A stretch of 64,000 nucleotides of DNA from Bombyx mori (taxonomy: Eukaryota; Arthropoda; Insecta; Lepidoptera; Bombycidae), in NCBI RefSeq assembly GCF_030269925.1, contig NC_085127.1, forward strand, positions 5,773,501-5,837,500, written 5' to 3'. Shown piece by piece: positions 45,201-57,200 of this stretch; position 1 is the first letter of the stretch; every line of letters starts with the position of its first letter. Made by a program: the position numbers and the translations under genes. The notes beneath the pieces were generated by a model. It had not been told where the DNA came from and did no database searches. It saw only the letters and a list, made by a program, of their open reading frames with translations.

Positions 45201-48200
45201 GACGTCATAAATTACTGTAAGTAGAACGTATATGGATCTGGGCGATCGTGGACAGCTATTGTGCAATATAATTTAGGCTTGGACCTAATGTCTCAAGATG
45301 GTTCACGTTATAAGCCTCTATGAGTTCCGGTAACCACTTAACGGCACATGAGCCGTGACCTCATCAGCGCTTCAAGAGAATAACAATCTCACATTACATA
45401 CAGAATATCAATTTAATATGTTGACTGCCATGTACCTCACCGGTGCCTTACGTGGCGCATTAAAGTAGTTATGTCGATTTCTGATACTAAGCGTCTGGAT
45501 TGCCTAACTTTGCCTTATGTATCTATACCACCATTCTGCCTATTTCTGCCGTGAAACAGTAATGCGTTTCGGTTTGAAGGGTGGGGCAGCAGCTGTAACT
45601 ATACTGAGACCTTAGAACTTATATCTGAAGGTGTGTGGCGGCATTTACGTTGTAGATGTCTATGGGCTCCGGTAACCACTTAACTCGAGGTAGACCGTAA
45701 GCTCGTCCACCCACCTAAGCAATAAAAAGTAAATAAGACAAAAATAAATATATTTTGTATGTTAATATATGTTTTATTCTTTTTAAATCTCTTAGAAATA
45801 GATTCATTCTCAGCATCTTCGAATCCGTCTTTTCCAAAACTCTACTAGATAGATATACAGGCGCCTCAGTAACAGAAATCGACATAATTACTTCAGTTAC
45901 GCCACTTAGAGCACTGACGACCAACATGGCAGTCAAAGTGTTAAAGACGTTAAAATTTTATATGACTTTTCATAATTAGGAGTCACTGAATGAATTTGAT
46001 TATACATATATCATGTTTATTTTTTTCTATATTTACAGTTATACCGCATCGAGTATGTCCACACGAGACACCTAATATATCGCGACGTGAAGCCAGAGAA
46101 TTTTTTAATAGGTAGAACTGCAACAAAAAAGGAGAAAATCGTGCACATCATTGGTGAGTGAGCTTCTATTTTATTTATTATTAATTTATAGTTATCATAT
46201 CTTCCAATATCATACAGTTCATGCAATTGTTTTAATTTGTTAATTTTGTTATTCCCTAACTTCAATGTGCTGTGACTTTAGTAACAACGATTTGAATTTG
46301 TTTAGTGCCGCATCTAAACGTTTTTTACGTCTGCTGTAGATAGAGATAGCGCTCGTACAAAATGCCGTGTCTAGTAGTTCTAATGATAATTTATTGTTTC
46401 TTTAGCCTTAAACGTATAATAATGGTGGATAAATAGGAATTTAGCTTTTTCAAAAATTCGCACACGTGTGCGAGAATGAAAGGATATCGTTAGGACTTGT
46501 TCTTTTCGGGTTGTTTCGGAATGGTTCCTTATCGGGTCATTTCAAAGGTCCATTGAAACTTTTTGGAAAATTATCTCATCAAATCCTGTATCATTTTATT
46601 GCACAGTCAGTCGCAGATGTATCAACTTTATTTCACCACAATCCAATTCCTTTATCTTTGACAAAAGCACGTAAAATACAATTAATAATAATTTGGCTAA
46701 AGGACTGGAATCATTTAATAATAATAAAATATTGCTTAGTATAAAAGACCTGGATCGTGACGTATATATCGTGTTCAACAATAGTATTTTGATAGATATA
46801 GAAATGTGATAAAATTAATTAATTGCTATACTAAGAATGGTTTAATTTATTTATGATAAACGCTGAAAATTATAAAAAAAAATTACTTTCCATCATAAAA
46901 CTTTTAGAGGATTGATGTGATTGCTTATTTTTATGACTCAGCAGTGATAAATAAAAAAGATAGGTTCTCAATGACACTGAAAAGATGAGACGGGTGAATA
47001 TTATGTTTCCATTAATAAAAACACAGGACAGAATTAAAGTCATAAAAATTTAATAAACCTTACATTTGCATTACAATATTATGTATTATCAACTTTCTAA
47101 ATTGTTCCGAAATCTAGTTCCGAGACATTACCAGTTAAACCAGTCCATAGACACCTGTCAGCTTGCAATCAGAAAATTATGCATAATTGAATCATAATTA
47201 CTCCAACGTAAAAATTACAATGACGATGTGACTCATTTGAATGAAACTAAAGTTAAAAGAAAGAAATGCGCATACCCTCAATGTCATTCTTTGAAAACAT
47301 CTATACACAAAACAAGGAACCATTATTATTTTTTTTCTACAGAGAATCGTGTTATTACATAACGCATGTGTGCAAAATGTGATATGCATATGAAGTTTAT
47401 TCTAACACTAGTTTTTACACGTGGACTGGCTCGTGTCAAAATACGTATGTGTAAAAATATATATTAATTTTTTTTATTGCTTAAATGGGTGTACGTGTTC
47501 ACAGCCCACCTGGTGTTAAGTGGTTACTGTTTGAAGGGTGGGGCAGCCGTTGTAACTATACCTTAGAACTTATATCTCAAGATAGGTGACGCATTTACGT
47601 TGTAGATGTCTATGGGCTCCTGTAACCACTTAACAACAGGTGGGCTGTGAGCTCGTCCACACATTTAAGCAATAAATAAAAAATAAATAAAGTGATTAAA
47701 ATACTAAGTAATCGAATGAAAATGTTTAACTTTAAATAAAATAATGCTTTTCGAAATTATCGTCGGTAATATTATTTTGTGATTAGAGAGTACTTGAAGT
47801 TAATAATCGTGTAGTAAATAGGCTACAAGTGCAGTAATATAATCTCGGGAGTTCGATCGAGGTCTGTGGTTGTAATATGGCACTGTATGAAATTATCTGA
47901 CAAGTGTGTGAAGAACTTGTTCGAATAGACTACACTTCTCTTACAATAAAAATTAACAAATCATTCTGAGTTTTGCCATTTCGTAAAATTTCACCGAGAT
48001 TAAGATACAAAATAAAATTTCAAATTATTGACGTGCATTATTTTTCTTTTACTCATAATGGTGTTTCGTGAAAAGCGAAGAAGATATTTTGATTTGTTAA
48101 TTAATCCTTGAAATACGGACAGCGATTAGGAACCCAATCTAGCTGTAGGGCTTATTAATTGTATTGATCAAAACATTACTCATCGACATTTCTTTAACAC

Positions 48201-51200
48201 CCCTATTTAAAGTACTGAGTTTTTACGTCATTTTATAACAAAACGCTACTACTACATATTTTAAGAAATTTTATAGTCCATGGAATAATTTGAAAACCTA
48301 TATTTGTTTCAGATTTTGGTTTGGCCAAAGAATATATAGACTTAGAGACAAACAAACATATCCCATATCGGGAGCATAAGTCGCTCACAGGGACTGCTAG
48401 ATACATGTCAATAAACACACATTTAGGAAAAGGTACGTAAACACAAGAACAATCTTCAGATGGTTTGCTTACCTTTGAGGTGCGCCATCCTCTTTTTTTT
48501 TTCAGTGAAGCAGTCAATCCTTACAAACATTCCAGGTAGAACATGCGTTATACTCTTAAGATTACGACCTCGTGTCTTTAGGTGCCAGTACTTCTTTTGT
48601 TGGGCTGGCAGCTTAGACAATACTCCCCGAATCCTAATCACGCCGGAGCCAGTCACCGTCGACGCCCTAGACACGTTCTTACGGATCCATGAGATCCAAT
48701 AACCCTTGCGTTAGACGCCTTCATCTCTAGCACTAGGAGCAGGCTTAGGGACCCCGGTAACCGTGCAACCTAGACCATAAATCAGCTCGCTGAGTTTCTC
48801 GCCGGATCTTCTCAGTGGGTCGTGATTTCGATCTGGTAGTAGATTCATTCGCGAAGCAGCTGCTCTTGGGTTGTTAGGTCTCCTTCGGAGGCGCTCGGGC
48901 GGCTGTTAACAAATCCCACCCCTGCTGACTGAGCCTTTGCTCGCCCACGTGTCCTGGTGAAACTGGAAAGGCCAGCGGGCCACCAGTAATACTTCAATCA
49001 TAAAAAAACAGTTTAGACAACAAAAATAGCAATTCTTATTTCGGATCCGAAGGATTTTGATATCATGACATCAATGCGAAATATATTTTACGAGGCTAAT
49101 GATACCACGCTTCCACGTAATAGCCTCCAATTGTAAATGTAATGTACATACATTGAGCCGGAATATTTACCCCTTCCCTGGAAATTGGAAAATTGACGTC
49201 ACTCGAATAACGCGATGGCGCGCTGTACGAGATGTTTTAGTTTCTAAAATACTTGTTTTCAAACAAATCGATGTAAAATAGAACTGGACAGAGATATTTT
49301 TTTTTGTTTTTTTATGTATTAATTGAATTTATTTCTTAATTTTCCAGAACAATCGAGACGTGACGACCTAGAGGCTCTCGGACATATGTTTATGTATTTT
49401 TTACGTGGTTCCTTACCCTGGCAAGGTTTAAAAGCTGACACACTCAAAGAAAGATACCAAAAAATTGGCGACACTAAACGAGCGACCCCTATCGAGGTAA
49501 GTACTCAACAAACGTTACTAAAATTGCACGCAAATGTTACTCATATCATACACTAAAGAGTTTTGTTTTATTTGACTAGGGATGGTTAAGCAACTGACCT
49601 ATATATTAAGATATTAGTCAGATGCCATATTTACTGGTGGTAGGACATCTTGTGAGTCCGCACGGGTAGGTACCACCGCCCTGCCTATTTCTGCCGTGAA
49701 GCAGTAATGCGTTTCGGTTTGAAAGGTGGGGTAACCGTTGTACTGTAAAAACTGAGACCTTAAAACTTATATCTCAAGGTGAGTGGCGCATTTACGTTGT
49801 AGATGTCTATGGGCTCCAGTAACCACGGACTCACGCGGACTCACAAGAGGTCCTGCCACCAGTAAAAATTATCGAATACGTAATATATCACGTCATAGTA
49901 TAAAACAAAGTCGGTGTCTCTGTCCCTATATCTGTCTGTTCCTATGTATTAGTCTAGTCAACAAGTTCAAAAACGTGTTAAATAGACATAAAGTTCCTAA
50001 AAATATGTACGATAGCTCATTGGATGCGGAATGATGTCTACAAAAATGTTTTTTAAGGGCTTATTAGCACATAAAAAATTGCGATTGTTATAAACAAAAT
50101 AAGATTTAAAAAAAAAGGAATTTGGTTTTTCCTTAATAATTTCTAAAATAATGATATTTAAGGAATTTTGAAAAAAGATCCTGAAAGAGGAGGAAATTTC
50201 CAATAAAAAAGTCCCAACTCCCGGAATTCTATCTCTATTATTTATAAAAAAAAATTAACGCTGAAAATAGCGCTCCGCGAGGTCGCTACGGTATAGGCGC
50301 GCCGTCTAAAAAGCCGGTATATCACCTAAAATATTTTTTTTATAGTATTAAATTACAATTTAAAAATTTGAATAAATTATGGTGTAATCTAAACACTCGA
50401 ACAAAAAAACCTCGGTGAAAAAAAAATTTTATATCGATTTTTCAAAAATTTACACCATTGTTAATTAACTAACTTTTTTCCAATCTCTGTTTTTATAAAT
50501 TACGGTATAAAAGTTACAATAATTCATCTATAAATTTTTCCCTTCGTGGAGCTCTTATTATTTAAGTACTTAATAAAGATAAGCAAAAAAAATTTTTTAA
50601 TCTTTATTATTTTGATAATTATAATTTTTTTTAATTAACAAAAAATTAAATTTCTAAAAAATGTTATGAAAAATAGTTTTTTTCCGTAATATCTTAATAT
50701 TGCTGTTTTTGCATCTACCATAGGTATTAATTAACATTTAAAAAAAAAAATTTACGCTATTTGTTAAGAAATTGTTTATAAACAAATACACACTATTCTG
50801 GGACTTTTTAAAAAAAAAAAATTACCGTCTTATTGTATAGGTGAAATAAAGATATAAAAAAAAAAAATTCTTAAATAAATGTTTTAATTGTTTAAAATCG
50901 TTTTTTTCATATTTCAATTGTTTAAGAAATTATTTTTTTCTTAAAAATCATCATTGACTCTTTTCAGCGGATTAACAAAGAAATACATTTTTTTATAAAT
51001 AATTTCATTGTTTATTAACTTAACAATTTGTTATAAAAAATTAATATTAATAAATCCTTTATAAAAATGACCTGAGTGTCCTTTACCGTATCTCTTATAG
51101 TTTAAAAGTTATAACAAGCTTGACAAATTATGTAACGGCTGTAATTTCATTATCATATAATATCTAAAAATGCTGTAAAAAATACAATTTTTTTTTCTAT

Positions 51201-54200
51201 ATTTTGTTATGTATGGTTGTTTTTGTAATTTTTTGTAGTTTTCGAAAAAAAATATAACGATTAATATTAATTTTTTATAACAAATTGTTAAGTTAATAAA
51301 CAATGAAATTATTTATAAAAAAATGTATTTCTTTGTTAATCCGCTGAAAAGAGTCAATGATGATTTTTAAGAAAAAAATAATTTCTTAAACAATTGAAAT
51401 ATGAAAAAAACGATTTTAAACAATTAAAACATTTATTTAAGAATTTTTTTTTTAAAAAAAATCTTTATTTCACCTATACAATAAGACGGTAAAATTTTTT
51501 TTTTAAAAAGTCCCAAAGTAGTGTCTTTGTTTATAAACAATTTCTTAACAAATAGCGTAAATTTTTGTTTTTAAATGTTAATTAATACCTATGGTAGATG
51601 CAAAAACAGCAATATTAAGATATTACGGAAAAAAACTATTTTTCATAACATTTTTTAGAAATTTAATTTTTTGTTAATTAAAAAAAATTATAATTACTTA
51701 TCAAAATAATAAAGATAAAAAAAATTTTTTTGCTTATCTTTATTAAGTACTTAAATGATAAGAGCTCCACGAAGGGAAAAATTTATAGATGAATTATTGT
51801 AACTTTTATACCGTAATTTATAAAAACAGAGATTGGAAAAAAGTTAGTTAATTAACAATGGTGTAAATTTTTGAAAAATCGATATAAAATTTTTTTTTCA
51901 CCGAGGTTTTTTTCGTTCAAGTGTTTAGATTACACCATAATTTATTCAAATTTTTAAATTGTTATTTAATACTATAAAAAAAATATTTTAGGTGATATAC
52001 CGGCTCTTTAGACGGCGCGCCTATGCCGTAGCGACCTCGCGGAGCGCTATTTTCAGCGTTAATTTTTTTTTATAAATAATAGAGATATAATTCCGGGAGT
52101 TGGGACTTTTTTATTGGAAATTTCCTCCTCTTTCAGGATCTTTTTTCAAAATTCCTTAAATATCATTATTTTAGAAATTATTAAGGAAAAACCAAATTCC
52201 TTTTTTTTTTAATCTTATTTTGTTTATAACAATCGCAATTTTTTATGTGCTAATAAGCCCTTAAAAAACATTTTTGTAGACATCATTCCGCATCCAATGA
52301 GCTATCGTACATATTTTTAGGAGCTTTATGTCTATTTAACACGTTTTTGAACTTGTTGACTAGACTATATGCTTAAATCTTTAAAACTACGCAACGGATT
52401 TTCATGCGGTTCTTTTTAATAGATAGAGTGATTGAAGAGGAAGGTTTATATGTATAATGACATCCATTAAATAGTGGGGGAATCAATAATAAATTACAGT
52501 TTCCGAAGCGAAGCGAGGGCGGGTCGCTAGTATACTATATTATCGAATACGTGTCGTGGACAGGTGCTATGCGAGGGCCACCCCGAGGAGCTGGCGACGT
52601 ACCTGCGCTACGTGCGGCGGCTCGACTTCTTCGAGACCCCCGACTACGACCAGCTGCGAAGGATGTTCCGGGACCTGTTCGACAGGCGCGGATATATCGA
52701 CGACGGAGAATTCGACTGGACCGGAAAGACAATGGTAAACAATTCTGTAGCTTAACTAATTAATGTGTCCGCTCGTAAACATTCTGGACGTGATTATGTA
52801 AAAAGGATCCAATCAAACTATTACATACGACGCTTGAAAGGCAAACATGACTAAGCGACAATAACTGCTTTGTACATAAATGATAGGCAATAACCATATT
52901 CGATGCGCAAAAAATATATATTTCTAGGTCTATTAAAATCATTTCAATCCTACAGCTACTAGCTGGATTCTACTACAGCTAGATTCGTTAAAATAAAATT
53001 TGTTTTCAGGTATTTCAACTTTAAATTAGTCTACTATAAAGTTCGCGCATTGTCGCTTAGTCACGTTTGCCTTTCAAGCGTCGATGTACATATTTTATTT
53101 CATTATTAATGAATACATTTGATGTTAAGCGAGCCTAAATTATATACTTACATCTAATACAAAAAGTTAAAGTATTGGGACCAACGGTGTTATCAGTTAT
53201 TATGGATTTATTTCGATTGAACTTTAAATGTAACGAAAATTTAAACTTATCGAAATTTAATCAAACCGTAAACACAGGCCTGCTTGATGGATGCTACGCT
53301 AGGCTTGTCTGTTTATCAATATCGCACACCACATGTTGATGAAGTTACTTTATTTGTAATCACAAGTAATCTTGAATCAACAAAAGGAAACATTTAAGAG
53401 AAAAGAAATTTGACATAATGTTTTTTTAAAGTTTAGTCCCTTTTTGAATGCTCACGTCCAGTTGTGCTTCTCGGATATGCTCAATTATATTTTGTGTGCT
53501 TGCATGCCCTAATGTTTGCCAGTGCTTGACTTCAACAAACCAAGATTTTTTTGTCATTGACAAAAAAATGCCTATTTTTTATTCCTATTGATAAAAATGG
53601 CTTTTGCATGTGGCCATCTGTAATGATTAATTTTTTTAATGTTTAAAATAATCAAAATTAGATGTTATATAGCTCTTAATTTCCTTGCTGATAGATTTTT
53701 AATGATAAAACTATGCATTTTCTAGCACACTTAAGTATTTTAGCACAAAATTGACACAAATTGAATATTGTAATTATTTTGACACAGTGACGCTACATTT
53801 TGATGCAATTTTACTATGCATTTGTTTGTGAAACACTAAGCCAGCCCCACCAATATGAAATTCCATTTCAATTATTTAATATTAACAAATAAAAATTGTA
53901 TTTAAAATAATTTTGAATAGAAGGCACTCACATACTTAGGTTATCCTGAAAATCGAGATTGTCTTGTTTCTTATATTCAAATTCATGTTTTGTTCGACAA
54001 CGAGTATTTTATTCCTAATAGTATAACGCTCATTATTGTATGATTTTTTGTTACAAAAGTCAACATATTTTTCATAATTAACTATTTATTATTTAATAAA
54101 ATTTAATATTTGCTTTGTTACACCTGTGTTTTTGTGTAGACGTTTGTGTTTATTTTTTATTAGGTTATACAATAATATACTGATAACAATTTAATTTAAA

Positions 54201-57200
54201 TAGCACGATAAGTTAACAGCGCACGTTCAATTAAAGGCAGAACTATATCGGGTGTGAGTGACAATAGACCTTTAAATAAGTTTATTTAAATCACACTATT
54301 GTATAACTAGGTTCATTGCATTTCACGAAATTGAATACAATCAGCTGATGAACGGGGTCAATGACCGGTCGTGACGCGGGGTGGTTATTTGCTTTCGCTC
54401 TAAACAAGACGCCCGCAGTAGTTATGTAACGGCCCAAACGGCCCATAACATAGGTGTGCTTAATAAGTTCCTATCACGGGGCTTGAAAAAACTAGGACTT
54501 CGTTTTAGTTAATAGACAAAACAAGGCTGGGCCACACCTAATATTGACTCGGAGTCATCAGTCTTGGGACACGAATACAAAGTTTCGAAATTATTTTGGA
54601 TAATGACTGTTCCATACTTTATACCGCATGACTGCTTCGCTGTCAGCTTGACTAATAAATACCAAAAGGTTGTAAGGGTCCTAAACGTGCCCGATGTAGT
54701 TCTGCCGTAACTGGTATGGTATAAAGTTGCATGTTGCATGCTTCGCTTTTGTGATGTGACGAAACAGCCTGCGAACATCAACGTGATGAGAATATTACGT
54801 AACGCGCCCCCTTCGAACGTTGTTAGAAACCAATCGGACAAGGTTAGTGCTTTTTGTGCTTCAAATATCAATGAGATAGGGTATTTGATTGTTTTGTAAT
54901 TTGAATTTTGGAATACGTAAATCGATCGCTATCGTCAAATTTTTAAATTTTAGTGGAAATGAATATTTAGAATCGATATAAATATATAAGTACAATATGT
55001 TTTTTTTATATTTGAGTCCGTCGACGCAAAAGTGGCCTAAGCTTACCATAGTTATTATAGAGCAATGAGGTTTAAGTTTTCATTCATTCATTTCATTTCA
55101 ATTTGTGTTGGAAAAATCTATGGGTGAAACTATGGATAGGCCTGTTTTGCATCAAAATTTATTATATTTTAAATAAATTGCAATATACATATAAGCATGA
55201 TTATGAAAAATTGTGGGTTAGGTCACTTCTGCGCTGACGGCCTCATTTGTAGTCCTAGGTTCAACGAACTAGTAACACATTGCAATTATGTGCTTTATAT
55301 TGTATTTCTCGATCTGCTCTAGGGAATGTGATTGAGCCGAATGAGTCTGATCAAAGCAATGCTCTTTGGCTTATGACGTCACAGTAAAAATTGTCACATG
55401 ACCGACCAGATTTTTGTTTGTTACAAAATTAAATGAAGAAAATAAATCGTATGATAATTTTAACTGTTGTAAACGTAACGAATATTTTGAAGGCAATCAA
55501 ATATCCTATTATTGCATAGAAAGCTTGCGTTCATATTTTTAATTATTAGAAAAACATGAAATCGGTAAAAAAAAATATGAAGTAATTTCCTCATTGTGTT
55601 TTTAATGAAGTTTATTTTTAATTTTTAATAACAAGCGGGGAGACTTGCATATTTAATTAGAAACATTAAATACTTTTAATAATCCATATGAAATAATAGA
55701 TTTGTATTCCACCTTATTTTAATGTATAATGTACTTGAGATATTTGTAAGAGCATTAATTTGTGTTGGTGAAAGGGAGTAGTTCTCTTTATTTCTGCCGG
55801 GATCACTGCAGACATGCGTTACTTCAGTACGATTGAGGTTTCGACCTCATGTCTCAAGGGTGTGATGTCGATGAGTTCAGATAATCGCCTGACCTCAGGT
55901 GGGCCATGAGACGCGTAAAGTCCTTGCCCAATATGTAAAATGTTATATTCAAATCCAACAAGACACATTTTGTTTTCAAGGAACGCTTAGGATTATTATT
56001 AAGATATAATAGTTTTAATTAATTATCTTTACATTAATGTAATTTAATCAATTATATTTTTTGCTGGTGGTAGGATCTTTTGTGAGTCCGCACGGGTAGG
56101 TACCACTATCCCGCCTATTTCTGCCGTGAAGCAGTAATGTGTTTCGGTTTGAAGGGTGGGGCAGCCGTTGTAACCAACTATATTGAGACCTTAGAATTTA
56201 TCTCAAGGTGGGTGGCACAATTACGTTGTAGAGGTCTATGGGCTCCAGTAACTGCTTAACACCAGGTGGGCTCGTCTAACAGCTCGTCCACCCGTCTAAG
56301 AAAAAAAAACAAATATTCATGAGGTGAAAACAATTGTGTCATTTCGATAACTAAATTTAGAGGGTAGTATCATTTAATTTATAAAATTGTCGGTAAATAC
56401 AGTAGTTTTTGTAGTTAAATAATCTCGTAATACATAGTTTCTGTTTTGTGAATTTTATGTATTTTTTTTGTTAAAAATTAATAGTTATTGATTTTGAAAT
56501 TTTCAGTCGACTCCTGTCGTGTCCGGCTCGACTGGTCAGGAAATCGTGATCTCACCGAACCGAGACAGTCACCAGCCGTTCAACAAGGTAAATATTAAAA
56601 AGAAATTAACGTTACATATGTTGTTATTAAAATTACTGTAATGCTTTCACAAAAATGTTTCTTTGCGTCATTGCTTCGTGGACATGTTACGAGATAATTT
56701 ATGACATATTTCTATCTATACCATATTTCTATACTATTCTTGCAATAAATATTGTATGGCAATAATTATTTTAGTGAAGTTGTTTTTTTTTGTTTTTTTT
56801 TTTTGTTTGACGATTATTTAAACCTTTTTTATTTATTTGTATTTAGTGTATTATATTATGTCATTAATTTTTATCACTAAGAAACTAATGTTCTGTGTAA
56901 AGAAATCGCATCGAAAAGTTTATCTAAAGATTTTCTATTTATAAGCAGCTTTACCTAAATAATTATTATTTCTCTTCATTTAATTCTAAAGATTAAAATA
57001 AATAAAAGTCCATATTTCTAGACTATTCTTGAAATAAATGTTATATGGCAATCATTATTTTAATGAAGATGTTTTTTTTTTAAATGAAGATTATATATAC
57101 ATATTTTTATTTAGTGTATTGTATGCCATTAATTTTTATCACTAAGAAACTAATGTTCGATATAAAGACATTACATCGAAAGATTTATCTAAACATAAAA

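Larger units (their letters stand above)
45029..46038 (+). other. CK1 gamma intron after exon 4B
   Basis: It contains a decayed Bm1 scrap (about 45,260-45,370) and the second piggyBac-like MITE (45,417-45,940) with a Bm1 inserted in it. Confidence 0.8.
52735..56506 (+). other. CK1 gamma intron after exon 8
   Basis: It contains the second CGACGCTTGAAAGGC MITE (52,828-53,083), a decayed Bm1 (55,785-55,915) and a Bm1 (56,063-56,309). A 120-codon minus-strand open frame at 54,509-54,871 has no recognisable domain. Confidence 0.8.
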
